Part shown: piece by piece, positions 20,448-31,383 of the stretch | Layout: each line of letters begins with the position of its first letter | Numbering within the stretch: position 1 is the stretch's first letter | DNA from: Bacillota bacterium | GTDB taxonomy: Bacteria; Bacillota; Clostridia; Ch29 | DNA length: 64,000 nt | Direction of reading: 5' to 3' | Assembly: GCA_013540605.1 (NCBI GenBank) | Contig: JABVCK010000018.1 | Location: 1 to 64,000, forward strand | Made by a program: the position numbers and the translations under genes | Notes under the pieces: generated by a model | Seen by the model: the letters and a program-made list of their open reading frames with translations, nothing else | Database searches by the model: none | Told to the model about the DNA's origin: nothing

Positions 20448-22472
20448 TCAATCCCCCTTTTCTGCCAAAGGTATTTGCCCCCCGGAGGAGCTGCCCGAAA
20501 ATCTCAGGGTAATGTCCGTAAACTCGTTCTTCTTACTCCTGATGGATACTTTGCAGTTGTTCATATCAAGCATTTGTATGGAGAGCGGGATGCCAAGGCC
20601 GGTGCCCTTTTCCTTAGTGGTATAGAACATATCATAGGCCTTTTCAAGCTCTATTTCATCCATGCCAATCCCGTTGTCAGCAATCTTGAGGATTATCGCA
20701 TCCCCCTGAATGCAGCCCTCTATAGCAATCTTGCCCCGGTACTGCGCATCCGGGAACAGCTGTTTTTTTTCTATTATAGCATCCACGGAATTCAGCAGAA
20801 AGTTTATCACGGCCTGTTTGATCTGGCTTTTATCACAGTATATGCACAGCTCAGCGCCGATATTGATGCAGATATCGATATCGTTTTGCTCCAGCACCGG
20901 TTTGAATAGGGTGATGCAGGAATTCACTATTTCTGCTGCATCAACGGTTGTTTTGTTTTGGCCCTTGGGTTTTGAGTAGTCAATAAGGCTTTCTATGAGA
21001 TTGTCAACCCTTCTTATCTCCTCGGGGACCACTACAGCTATTTCTTCCCTAAATCTTTTGTTGTCAATCTTATTCGGTATGAGCTCTATAAAGGTTTTGA
21101 TTGTGGTCAAAGGATTTCTTATCTCGTGGGATATGCCTGCGATGATCTGAGCCAATGCCCTGTTTTTATCCCTCTCTATCATCTGGTCCTTGATTCTCTT
21201 CTCTTCGGTAATGTCTTCAATGGTTATTATAATGCCCCTCAGCTTATTTGCGTAATCGTGCAGAGGGTACATTATATACCTGTATATGTACTCCTTATCC
21301 CCTTTCCTGTACTTGAATTCATCGCAGGTGTACGCGGTATTGTTTTTCAGCACTTCATCCACGGTATCCCTGACCATTAGGCTCATTGGCTCGATATCGT
21401 AGATGGACTTGTCGATGGGGGGTTCTATCAATGATGCCATGCGTAGTGCGGAGTTGTTGAATACAGAAATTATACCGTCTAAGTCAAATATGGCAATACC
21501 CCTTGGGCTGCTTTCGCAAATCAGGTTTTTCAGTTCGATGTTATTTCTGGTTTCTATTATCTGGGCTTCCAAATCCGAATTGATTTTTGAGAGTTCTTTA
21601 GTTTTCAGGTTTACCTGTTCCTTCAGGTTGACGTTCCACGCAGCCACTACAAGGAATACAACGCCAACAACCATAGCGCCTAGTAGGCTTAGCCTTATAA
21701 CCCGCTCCAGTCGCCTAGCCATATTGGCTTCCCCGTTTTCCACCCATTTATAATAAAGCTTTTCATATTCGCCGGTAAGTTTTAGTCTGCTCAACCCATA
21801 ATTGATTAAATTCATGAGTTTTTTGTTTTCAGGCCTTACTGCAATTAAATACTCAACCGGTGTCACATAGCTGTCTATTGTCGTGTATTCGTTTGATAGA
21901 TTATGCTTATTTAGCAAATACTCTACCGTATCTTTTACTCCCAGCAAAAAATCCGCCCTGTCAATCAGCAGTAATTCAAAAGCATCCTCTTGACTAAACG
22001 CAACGTTATAGTTTACCCGTCTGAGATTATTAAGGAAGTTCAATTCAGCCGAGTTGTTTTCAACGCTGGCTAAATAGAATGAGCTATTCAGATTGGCCTG
22101 GATGTCCTTGTGAATCTCGGATTTTGCCAGCATGCATACTACGGATTGTACGATGCTTTCGGTATAGTCTATTTTCCCGGATAAAGCCGCATCGTATCTG
22201 ATGCCAAGTATTAAATCTATTTCACCGTTTAAAAGTTTATCTATGCTGACATCCTTGTTCATTGGTATATAGTTTATCTGAATGTTATTATCCTGTGCTA
22301 TTAGATTTAATACATCAATATTTAACCCGGTTAGTTCTCCATTGTCCTGAAATTGGAAAGGAGGCAAACTGGGGTCTACGGCAACATCCAGGGTTTCCAT
22401 GGTGTCCGTTCCCGATGCATGCGCGTCCAGACTCGGAAATATCGGGAAAATGACAAACAGGGTTGCCAGCAA
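20448..22472 (-). CDS. Sensor histidine kinase with extracellular SBP_bac_3 domain and PAS
   Basis: DVAVDPSLPPFQFQDNGELTGLNIDVLNLIA sensor; H-box GISHEIRNPLTTIK; G-box KGTGLGIPLS. Confidence 0.92.
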   Translation of the reverse strand: MLATLFVIFPIFPSLDAHASGTDTMETLDVAVDPSLPPFQFQDNGELTGLNIDVLNLIAQDNNIQINYIPMNKDVSIDKLLNGEIDLILGIRYDAALSGKIDYTESIVQSVVCMLAKSEIHKDIQANLNSSFYLASVENNSAELNFLNNLRRVNYNVAFSQEDAFELLLIDRADFLLGVKDTVEYLLNKHNLSNEYTTIDSYVTPVEYLIAVRPENKKLMNLINYGLSRLKLTGEYEKLYYKWVENGEANMARRLERVIRLSLLGAMVVGVVFLVVAAWNVNLKEQVNLKTKELSKINSDLEAQIIETRNNIELKNLICESSPRGIAIFDLDGIISVFNNSALRMASLIEPPIDKSIYDIEPMSLMVRDTVDEVLKNNTAYTCDEFKYRKGDKEYIYRYIMYPLHDYANKLRGIIITIEDITEEKRIKDQMIERDKNRALAQIIAGISHEIRNPLTTIKTFIELIPNKIDNKRFREEIAVVVPEEIRRVDNLIESLIDYSKPKGQNKTTVDAAEIVNSCITLFKPVLEQNDIDICINIGAELCIYCDKSQIKQAVINFLLNSVDAIIEKKQLFPDAQYRGKIAIEGCIQGDAIILKIADNGIGMDEIELEKAYDMFYTTKEKGTGLGIPLSIQMLDMNNCKVSIRSKKNEFTDITLRFSGSSSGGQIPLAEKGD

Positions 22473-22584
22473 AATGGACGACAGCGTTTTGCTAAAAATG
22501 GCTCATCACCGCTTTCACGCTAATAGTGTTATATAATATAATATTTTAGATAAATGCATTTTACAAGTGCCTACTTCTGACATG

Positions 22585-22668
22585 TATTTGCCGTATTTAG
22601 AATATCGAATCCGGCTGCTATAAACTAAAACAGGATCACACGTCGGTGGCGTATAATCCTGTTTTATC
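22585..22668 (-). repeat. Dispersed repeat alpha, copy 2
   Basis: TATTTGCCGTATTTAGAATATC...ACAGGATCACACGTCGGTGGCGTATAATCCTGT, matches 2851-2936. Confidence 0.75.
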
Positions 22669-22787
22669 AACAACATCCCAAACTATACATATTCATGTAT
22701 TGATTTTGCTCCTGAGTTTAGGAGAAAAGAGTGCAAAAAACGCTGTGACGCCTTTAGTGGAGGCGTTTCAGCGTTTTTAAAAATGTC

Positions 22788-24557
22788 CTATTTTTTTAAG
22801 TTGACGGATAAATCCAGTTTTGTGCTTGCCCGGAATTGCGTGAGGGTCATATTGCTTTTGAGCAATGGTTGCTTGAGGGTCTCTGCCAAATCCAGATAAG
22901 TTTGTGTGATCCTTGTTGGTGTCACAATGTTGTTTGGAAAATCGCCCTGCACCAGAACCAGGGGTTCCCTTATCGCTTCCATAATCCGGGCCGCCGAGAC
23001 ACTGATATTCTTCTGCGTTTCCAGGATGTATTGAGCATATCGCAACATACACAGACTGATGAAGCATATTGCAAAATGACCGTGAATGTGGTCGTCGGTC
23101 CATACAAAGACCGGGCGAGCTCGTAAATCGGTCTTTAGAACCCGGAAACTTTCCTCAATCTTCCATAGCCCTCTGTAGATAGTGCTGACCTGCTCTGTAC
23201 CCAGAGCAAGATGATTCGTGATGACTGCGTAGTAGCCGTCATACCGGGCAGCAGCCTGGATTTTCTCTTCATCAATAGTCCAGTTTTCGGAGTCCAGATC
23301 CATCTGCAAATACTGATTGCAGCCCCGCCTGATTGCGGCTTTCAGCTGATATGGTTTATCCAACCGCTTCTTCAGCCGCTCAATCATGCGTTCCCGGTCA
23401 GACCGGTCCTTGGCTGCCCGCTTTGCAGACCAGGTCAGATGGATGTTCACCGGAATCTCTTCGGTCCTGTACTTTCTGGGTCGCCCTCTCTTTTTGTTTT
23501 CCTTGTTTTCTTCCGGCGCAACCGGGACTTTGATCTCAATATTCTGCCGAACAATCTTCGACCGAAACGTCACTTCCCCGGTCTCCGGATCCACCACATC
23601 CTGCCAGTCTTCTTCCTGCCAGACCAGTTCCTTAAAGGCTTCTGGAGACCGTTTAAGCGTGTAACTGATTACAAAGTCATAACCTTCTCCAATGAGGTAT
23701 TCCAGATTGCTTCCGCTGTTGAGACCCCTGTCGGCCACCACGGTAATCCTGTCCAAGCGATACAGGTTCCTGAGATTTTCAACAGACTTTCTTAGCGTGC
23801 TCTGGTCCACCGTGTTTCCAGGAAACAGTTCATAGGTAATGGGAATGCCATTATTATCTAGCAACAGGCCCATGACCACCTGCACCTCGTTATTTTTGTG
23901 ATCCTTTGAAAAGCCGAACATTCTCAGTTCCCCCCAACGGGTACTCTCAAATGCATACGTTGTGACGTCATAGTAGGCTTCCGTGCTGTGGCGGTCGGTC
24001 TTCTTTTCGAAGAAGGTGCACAGATGTCCAATCAGAGCCTCTTTTTGATCCGCCAGGACATCCAGTACATCATAAAAAAGATCCAGACCCAAAGGTTGAA
24101 TGCCGGCATAGCGGTGCTGTTCGGATGCACCGGCATGGATGCTTGTGGGACTGGCACAGCGGTGGGCGGCCAGGTAATAAAGGGCCTGGGCCACGGCTTG
24201 GGCATTACGTTTGCCGCAGTTTTGAATGAAAAACTCATCCAGTGCCATGTGGTTCCACAGTTGTTTCACCAGGGCATGGCCGAAAGCATAAGAGGGGACA
24301 ACGTCCTCAGGTAGGGTGATGTCCGCCACCGGAACCTGAAGTGACAGGGGTGCCCTGGATAGTTTTTGTTCCTTCGTGATCCGGGCGGCCTCTTTTTTTA
24401 GTTTCGCTATGATATCCGGGTCTTCGGTCAGCATCCGCTCGTAATTGCCCAGGGTTTTGACGACCCGGGTTTTCTTTTTCTTGGTGCCCGGGATGCGGGT
24501 ATCTTCCCGGAACTGGATGACCCGGGCTTTTCCTGAGCCTGTGATGGCAACGTACAT
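22788..24557 (-). mobile_element. IS1634-like DDE transposase, apparently intact
   Basis: 589 aa ORF with DDE features VVADRGLNSGSNLEYL and YDGYYAVITNHLALGTEQVSTIYRGLWKIEESFRVLKTDLRARPVFVWTDDHIHGHF. Confidence 0.88.
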
Positions 24558-24746
24558 AAAACCCTCCTGCGTATTTGTCTATTTGAACTCATTGTATCAT
24601 TTCGAGCACCAAAAATCAACAATATACCAGGAAATAACAGGACAAAATATTGAGATAAATTTTGCATCAAAAAAACCCGGGAAACCTGATAGATTCAGCA
24701 TTCTCGGGTGGTACTATTCGTTGTTATTGGCAATTATCTCCTAAAG

Positions 24747-25310
24747 TCAGGAATAATCGTGTAAGTTTTTATAAACATCGAATAGCTTATTATAAACCTT
24801 TACATTATCATCGTTTGGCTTATACACTATTGCTTCCTTTGGAACAATCCTTTGTGTCGCTTCATCAAAACTATCAAAGGCGCCATTTTTGCTGCCGGCT
24901 GCTACGCTTGCACAAACCGCGGCGCCTAAGGCAGACATATTTGACACTAAAGGCACCTTGATTTCATGCCCCAATACATCTGCATAAAGTTGCACCACAA
25001 ACGGGCTTTTTCGCGGCAACCCTCCTGCTGCTACTATTTCTTTAATTTCTACATGATTGTCTGTGTAAGAGTTAAATATTACTTTTGTACCAAAAGCAGT
25101 TGCTTCAACCAATGCCCTGTATATTTCCTCAGGTTTGCTTTGGAGCGTCAATCCCATAATCAGTCCGGTCAGATTATAGTCCATTAAGATGCTTCGATTT
25201 CCATTAAACCAATCAAGCGCCACAAGCCCGCTTTCGCCTGCTTTTAATTTAGCAGTCTTTAAAAGTTTTATATAATTGCAACGTAAGACGAAAATCGAAG
25301 TATTACTCAT
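24747..25310 (-). pseudogene. Ribulokinase-like (FGGY) C-terminal fragment
   Basis: GESGLVALDWFNGNRSILMDYNLTGLIMGLTL...IVAAGGLPRKSPFVVQLYADVLG; the N-terminal half is absent. Confidence 0.8.
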
Positions 25311-26158
25311 ACTAAGATTAATTTCACACCTTTTTTCTCTATCTTATCTTTGATCTCAACGGAAAGATTGTTATCAGTAATAATAGTTTCAACGCTGTCT
25401 ATATCGCATACCTTAGCTAATGCGCTTCTTGAGAACTTGCTTGTATCAGTGACTAATATAATATGTTTTCCAATTGTGAGGAGGAGTCTTTTTATGCCAA
25501 CTTCAAGGAAATTTGCATTAAATATACCGTTTTCCACATCAATAGCATCTGCGCCTAAAAAAACCTTATTTACTTTCAGTTCCTTTATAAAGCTTTCTGT
25601 TACGGAACCCACCAGCACACTAAATTCTTCCCGCCGTATTCCTCCTGTCACTATAAGCGTAGACGTAGGATGAAGTATTGCAGTGTTGCCAATCTGTAAA
25701 TCATGTGTGATTACTGTTAGGTTTTTAAAATTTCCTAAGTTTTGTGCTATAAAGTAAGTTGTTGTTCCTGAATCAAGAAAAACTGTATCTCCATCCCTTA
25801 TAAGCGTACAGGCAGCCTTTGCTATGCTGCTTTTCTCTTTCAGCATTAATTTCATTTTTTCATTATGCTTATGTTCAAAGGACGTGCTTCTATCTATTAC
25901 GATAGCACCGCCATGAGTTCTTTCAATGATACCCGAAGCAGCAAGATCATCTAAATCCCTGCGTATAGTAGCTTCAGAAACATTTTGATAGCGAGCAAGA
26001 GCTTTTATTTGTGCGCTACCATTTTTTTCAATATATTCAACAATTTGCTTTTGCCTTTCTGCGGGAATTGTTGAATTTTTCGCTGATTTACGATAACTCA
26101 TATCCCTAACCTCACCTCTTATTGTCTTCATTATACTCATATTTGAATACTTTTGCAA
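25307..26158 (-). CDS. DeoR/GlpR-family transcriptional regulator
   Basis: ALARYQNVSEATIRRDLDDLAASGIIERTHGGA...DGDTVFLDSGTTTYFIAQNL. Confidence 0.9.
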   Translation of the reverse strand: MQKYSNMSIMKTIRGEVRDMSYRKSAKNSTIPAERQKQIVEYIEKNGSAQIKALARYQNVSEATIRRDLDDLAASGIIERTHGGAIVIDRSTSFEHKHNEKMKLMLKEKSSIAKAACTLIRDGDTVFLDSGTTTYFIAQNLGNFKNLTVITHDLQIGNTAILHPTSTLIVTGGIRREEFSVLVGSVTESFIKELKVNKVFLGADAIDVENGIFNANFLEVGIKRLLLTIGKHIILVTDTSKFSRSALAKVCDIDSVETIITDNNLSVEIKDKIEKKGVKLILV

Positions 26159-26700
26159 TATTTATATTTATTTCTTCGCCAAATTGACAATATAATTAAA
26201 AATATTGCAATTTATTGCATCCATTCCTGATTATCAAAGCGATTTGTTTCTACCTGGATACATAAATGATAAAGCGCAGATATGCTACTTATTTGGACTC
26301 TATTGACTTTATCCAAATGCCGCTTAAGGACCAGAACAGGGGACGGTTCTCTGTTCTGTGTTCAAATGGAAAAGATCGTGCTTACAGTAAATCCCATTCT
26401 CCTGGCTGTTAAGAGCTATGGAAGATTGGACAAGCTTCTAAGACCGCCCACTTTCCGTGTCAGTAAAGGACCAGTTTTTTCTTGGCTGTTTTAACGGATC
26501 AGTGGCATAATTATTTATAGTAGGCTTTTCCTTGTCTACAGACAATTCATACATATGGAGTATGCGGAAAACGGCTACGAGGTCTTAAAGCCACAGCCCT
26601 AGAGCTCCAAAGGAAGTACCGAATTTTGTGAGCGCTATCCCTGAGTTTGGTCTAATCAATACAAAAAACAAGCAACCGTTAAACAGTTACTTGCTTCTCT

Positions 26701-27102
26701 TCATAGCTCTATTCTGGCAATACCATCAATCCTGTCAAAATGCTTATCGAATGAGTATATCTCGGTTATCCCCCGTTGCAGCATTTGACTAGCCGTAAAC
26801 GCATCCGACCAATCTATTCTTTTATCCACATAGATATCCAAAGCGTTCAATGCCATATCTTTATCAGAAAATTTCAACCCCTGCAGACTTAATATTGCAG
26901 TGATCCATTCTCGAATATCTTCTCTTGTTTGTTTGTAATACCCTTCAAGAATCCATATTATATCCGCCAGAATAATATCAGGCAAAAATACATCTTCCTT
27001 TCCTTCTTCAACCCTTTTGAGTAATTCCTCGGCCTGCTTTGCCTGGTCTGGAACATCGTTGGTCAAATGTCTCAGGATAACGTTGGCATCAATGGTTCTC
27101 AC
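26701..27102 (-). CDS. PIN-domain toxin (VapC-like)
   Basis: MRTIDANVILRHLTND...DWSDAFTASQMLQRGITEIYSFDKHFDRI. Confidence 0.88.
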   Translation of the reverse strand: MRTIDANVILRHLTNDVPDQAKQAEELLKRVEEGKEDVFLPDIILADIIWILEGYYKQTREDIREWITAILSLQGLKFSDKDMALNALDIYVDKRIDWSDAFTASQMLQRGITEIYSFDKHFDRIDGIARIEL

Positions 27103-27340
27103 GATAACGATCCTCCATTACCTGATTGCGTATAGCCCTGAAGTCTTGTTCCCCATCAACCTTTACAACACCCCGCAAAGAGGATATTCCCCCCTGGTTA
27201 GTGGGAACCAGTTTAACGCCGTCTTCCAGCGGAATGATGCGTACATAGCTCGCTTTGTTAATATTATATTTCTGCCTGATCTCTCTGGGTAAGGTAAGCT
27301 GGCCCTTTTCCGATATTTTAGCAAGCGACATCGTGACCAC
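27089..27340 (-). CDS. AbrB/MazE-type antitoxin (VapB-like)
   Basis: AKISEKGQLTLPREIRQKYNI; overlaps the PIN toxin start. Confidence 0.88.
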   Translation of the reverse strand: MVTMSLAKISEKGQLTLPREIRQKYNINKASYVRIIPLEDGVKLVPTNQGGISSLRGVVKVDGEQDFRAIRNQVMEDRYRENH

Positions 27341-27741
27341 CTCCTTAAAAATTCGTTCCTTTACTTTATATTATGTCATACTACATCAAAAAGTAAAGCG
27401 AACATCAAAATATTTTCCTTATGCATTTTTTCCAACAACGTTAGTGAATCTGTCTTATCACCATTTCTTTAACTTTCATCCTGTCATCAGATGATTTCTA
27501 CAAAACCCTAAAAAACCCTTTATTGATAAATGTTCCTTTGAACCGCCGCAACCATACTTGGTTCATAAAATACCAGATGGACTTTGGCCTTGAGAATGCT
27601 ATTGCCAGTTTTACCCTAACATGATGCATAAAACAGGGCAAACCTGGCAATATAATAGCAACTAATGTGTTAAACTGTATGAATTTTTCTTGCCAAAGAA
27701 AAAGCTTAGCAAGTCAAAAACACAGAATTATTTACACATCC

Positions 27742-28785
27742 TTATTTCAATTCATTCAATTGCTTTGCTAAACTATACGGGATCACTTGGTTTGGCAAAG
27801 TATCAGTATAAGCTTTTTCCCTGTGCATATATTCAACAATCTCTTTTGCCTTATAGTTTTTAAAAGTAGTAGCGACCGTTTCAAGAACACTTAATTCTTC
27901 CAACGAGAAATCCGAAATATTAACTTCTTTGTTTGGGCAAATTCGATAGCTTATGTCGTCATAGACCATTTCTTCTATAACTTTTACAGTCGACAGATAT
28001 ATTATCTCATCATAAGCAATTGGCAAAGCGCCTAACGGCATGTGTTTATAAACCAAACCCGTCATTGATCTACCATGTCTTCCGTAGAAAATAGCATCGG
28101 CATACCATAATAGTTTCATTAGCTTGACTTTATAAAGATTATCTACAAACTGCGAAAAGTAACCTATAACATTCGCTACCTTTTCAATATCCAGCTTTTT
28201 ATAGCCGTTAAACTCACTCTCTTCCTCAAAATTTACATAAAGGCTATTTATCTCTTGTTTCTTTAAATAAAGGTTTCCTACTTCTTCAACCTTATTTGCA
28301 ATGTTTTTGCGGATCTTAGTATACTTATCTGAAGTAAATCTGTCTTTATGCTTATCAATACATTCCAATGCAAACAGCGGATTTTCATACACCATACGCA
28401 TTATATTATCGTAGGTTTCATCCTGTATTGTTTTGCTTTCATATCTTGTAACAGTCACATCTCCCCATCCAAGCAGTGCCGAAAAGTCACTTTGTGTTAA
28501 ACCATAATAGCTTCTGATATTGGCAATTTCACTAGAAGTCAGCAAACCCTTTTTTTGGCGATAAGCGTCCCTTGCCTTTAATAGGTTCTCATCCAAAAGG
28601 CCCGCCGGGACAAACTCATTTTCCTCTTGGTCGCTTAAAGGGCATAAATAATATACTTCTTCATAATCAACTATCTCATCTTTAACTATAGACTGGGTTA
28701 ATCTTTTCCTTTGCTCTAATGAATGAACTTTATTGCAAATTGGGCAATCCATCTCGATTGTACTAATTAAATAATCTTTATTCAT
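27742..28785 (-). CDS. MqsA/Panacea (DUF4065, SocA-like) antitoxin with Zn-ribbon, HTH and Panacea domains
   Basis: CPICNKVHS Zn motif, YYGLTQSDFSALLGWGDVTVTRYES HTH, VDNLYKVKLMKLLWYADAIFYGRHGRSMTGLVYKHMPLGALP Panacea. Confidence 0.85.
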   Translation of the reverse strand: MNKDYLISTIEMDCPICNKVHSLEQRKRLTQSIVKDEIVDYEEVYYLCPLSDQEENEFVPAGLLDENLLKARDAYRQKKGLLTSSEIANIRSYYGLTQSDFSALLGWGDVTVTRYESKTIQDETYDNIMRMVYENPLFALECIDKHKDRFTSDKYTKIRKNIANKVEEVGNLYLKKQEINSLYVNFEEESEFNGYKKLDIEKVANVIGYFSQFVDNLYKVKLMKLLWYADAIFYGRHGRSMTGLVYKHMPLGALPIAYDEIIYLSTVKVIEEMVYDDISYRICPNKEVNISDFSLEELSVLETVATTFKNYKAKEIVEYMHREKAYTDTLPNQVIPYSLAKQLNELK

Positions 28786-29011
28786 ATCGTTACACTCCCT
28801 TCATACCAGAATTAGGCGTAAGGTCGTTTGTTTGGTAAAGGATACCTTGCAAAGTGAAAAGAAACGCAAAACACTTTGCAATTTTTCCTGTCTCTTATCT
28901 TCGCCTTTATGTATACCTCCCTATTTTTTATCGTTTTACCGAAGGCAAAAAATGGTGGTAAGCTATTATCCTTATAAACTCACTCCTTCACCTCCTGCAA
29001 TAACATTATAT

Positions 29012-29027
29012 ACTATCAATTGATAGT
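29012..29027. promoter_or_regulatory. Perfect palindrome, candidate operator
   Basis: ACTATCAATTGATAGT upstream of the Panacea-type antitoxin gene. Confidence 0.4.
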
Positions 29028-29124
29028 GTGTCAAACAAAAAACTTGCTTTTGATAATTATATTATAAGCAAAAATTCAATTAATAAAACTTAAAAAACAA
29101 AAAACCGATCAAGGTAATTTCAAA

Positions 29125-29289
29125 CCTCGTAAGCATATAAGCCGAGTTCAGGGTAGCCGATATCCAACCCGGTTACTCGCGGTGTTTTCATGGCTTTGGA
29201 CGATTTCGGAAAAGCCCGTTTTTAGAGACCTTTTTCTGAGCTGCTATTTTGCACTGAATCTAAGATGCGTACTATGCTAGACATAATCC
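29125..29289 (-). repeat. Dispersed structured element beta, copy 2
   Basis: Matches 2941-3105 by eye; on the minus strand it directly follows an open frame ending ...TKPLPQIKKLSDQVAEGLCLA*. Confidence 0.65.
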
Positions 29290-29914
29290 CTCTGCGACTT
29301 GGTCGCTCAACTTCTTAATCTGCGGCAGGGGTTTAGTTTTTGAAGGAAGTTATTATTAAACATAAGCTTGGTTAATATCAAGTTAACATTATGTGATATA
29401 GTTACTCTTGCTTTTTCTTCTCGCAACTCTTGGAACAAAAATCACCCCACCGGTAATCTATCCTACCGATAGGGTATTGTCAAGCAAAGGATCGTCCCCT
29501 GTTCTAAGTATTGTATTGGTGACATATATTGTAGGTATACCGGCATTTGGCAGTCTTAATGAATCATTCCCAGGTGTTATTTCATTTTTTATATATTTGA
29601 TATTTGCTTTTATCTATGTGTGTTTTTGTGCATTTTGCGTTAGAAGGTTTGTGATGTATCTAAACAAAACAAGGTTATTCCAATCCTTTTTTGATTGCAA
29701 AATTTAGGGGTAGATTTCTGTTTTAAAGAACTTTGAATACACTTGATGAAGCTACTTCCTTATCAAGTATAAATAAAATTACGGGGGAGAAGAATCTAAA
29801 AGATTGAAGCAATGACAAACAAAGTGCAACCTATAATCTTTATAGGTAGCACTTTGTTTATTCAAAATTGGTATGAACTACTTTGAACTTAAGAAATTAA
29901 AAGGCCGGAGTTCT

Positions 29915-30500
29915 TGACAAGAGCTTCCGTCCGGAAGCCCAAGCCCTTATCGAACAGGGGAAACTTACTACTCTCGAGGACTTGAACAATTTCTTCTGGG
30001 CCTGGCTGGAGATGGGTTATCAGCAGAAGAAACACTCCTCCACAGCCGTTAAGCCGGTCAACCGGTTTAACAACTGCACACATCCCCTGCGCCGGGTTGA
30101 TATTGCTATACTTAACCAAATTTTTCTCTGGCAGGAAGAACGGAGTGTGGATAAAACCTGTTGTTTTTCCCTGGAAGGCAATACTTATGAGGTAGACCCT
30201 GTTCTGGCCGGCAAAAGAATTATCGTTAAGTACGACCCCTTTGACCTTACCCGGATTCAGGTTTGGTTTAGTGGAAAACAGTATACCGACGCCAAACTTT
30301 TAGATTTATCCAAACCCCATCATCCGAAAGTGCCCAAAGAAGATTGTTTGGTAAATACCCCGCCGACCAGCGGACTAAATTACCTTGAACTCTTGAAAAA
30401 AGCTTACGATGAAAACCTGGCCAAGACTCTGGGAGACTTGGCATATACCCGTCTGGGTACACCGGCTCAGGCAAAAGCCCGGGAAGGTGACGCCAAGTGA
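29915..30500 (+). pseudogene. DDE/Mu-type transposase C-terminal fragment
   Basis: SFRPEAQALIEQGKLTTLEDLNNFFWAWLEMGYQQKKHSSTA...YEVDPVLAGKRIIVKYDPFDLTRIQVWF; the catalytic N-terminal part is absent. Confidence 0.8.
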
Positions 30501-31297
30501 TCAGGGAATACTTCGGTTTGACAGGCGAACCTTTTGACAAGGACATTTCACCGGAGAATCTTTATCTATCCTTGCGGTTTAAGGAGTTATTGGCCCGGTT
30601 GGACTATGGTGTGAAAAAGCGCTGTTTCTGCCTGGTGACCGGGGATATTGGAGCAAATCAACAGCTATTCGTCTTTTGACCCGGAACCTGGACGAAAACC
30701 AGCATAAACTGCTTTATATATCCGACTCCAACCTAAAGCCCCGGGATTTTTACCGGGAGTTATTGTTCCAATTAGGCTCCAGTCCCGGTTATTTGCGGAT
30801 AGATGCTAAGCGGCAGTTTAACCAGCTAATTCTGGACTATTTCGAAAAACGGCGAATTACCCCCGTGGTCGTTATCGACGAGGCTCATCTGCTATCGCAC
30901 CAGATGCTGCAGGAAATCAGATTTTTAACTCAATTTTAAGATGGATTCCCTTTCTCCAATGGCCTTAATACTGGTAGGCCAACCTGAACTTAAGGGCACC
31001 CTGGCCATGCAGATTTTCCAGGCCATAACCCAAAGGATTCAGGTCCGCTATCATTTAGGCGGCCTGACTCTAGAGGAAACCGGCGCCTACATAGCCCATC
31101 ATTTAGAAGTGGTGAAAGCCCGCAGTCAGATTTTTAGCTCCGATGCAGTAAAAGAGATATTTGCATATTCCAAAGGAATCCCCAGGGTGATAAACAATCT
31201 ATGTATACAAGCTATGCTTGATGCCCGGATTCAGTCCAGCCATGTGGTTGACCGGGAAGGGGTGCTTAGGGTGATAGAGGATTTTCGCAAGTTTTAG
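30497..31297 (+). pseudogene. ExeA/TnsC-like AAA ATPase partner of the transposase, two frameshifts
   Basis: MIREYFGLTGEPFDKD...; frame lost in Walker A (GDIGA/KSTAIRLLTRNLD) and again at LTQF/KMDSLSPMALILVGQPELKG. Confidence 0.85.
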
Positions 31298-31383
31298 TAT
31301 ATTTAGCCCACCGCCAATAAAGGTGGGCTTTCCGGTACCTTGATAAAATGACCGCCGCCATTGGCGGAAATGCCTAACCTGTT

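Noticed and set aside
22740-22785. Terminal inverted repeat of the IS1634-like element
   Set aside because: AAAACGCTG...CAGCGTTTTT behaves as the transposase terminator; I could not find a matching inverted copy beyond 24557, so element ends were not called.
26282-26640. Protein-coding gene between the DeoR regulator and VapBC
   Set aside because: Contains a GAACAGGGGACGGTTCTCTGTTC hairpin and scattered fragments with no coherent frame.
29408-29707. Small membrane protein ORF
   Set aside because: Hydrophobic 99-aa frame overlapping a GATCGTCCCCTGTTC repeat, no convincing RBS or family; not listed as CDS.
29915-31300. CRISPR-associated transposon or defence ATPase
   Set aside because: TnsC/ExeA-like ATPase and Mu-type transposase fragment only; no Cas genes or arrays, and both genes are disrupted.
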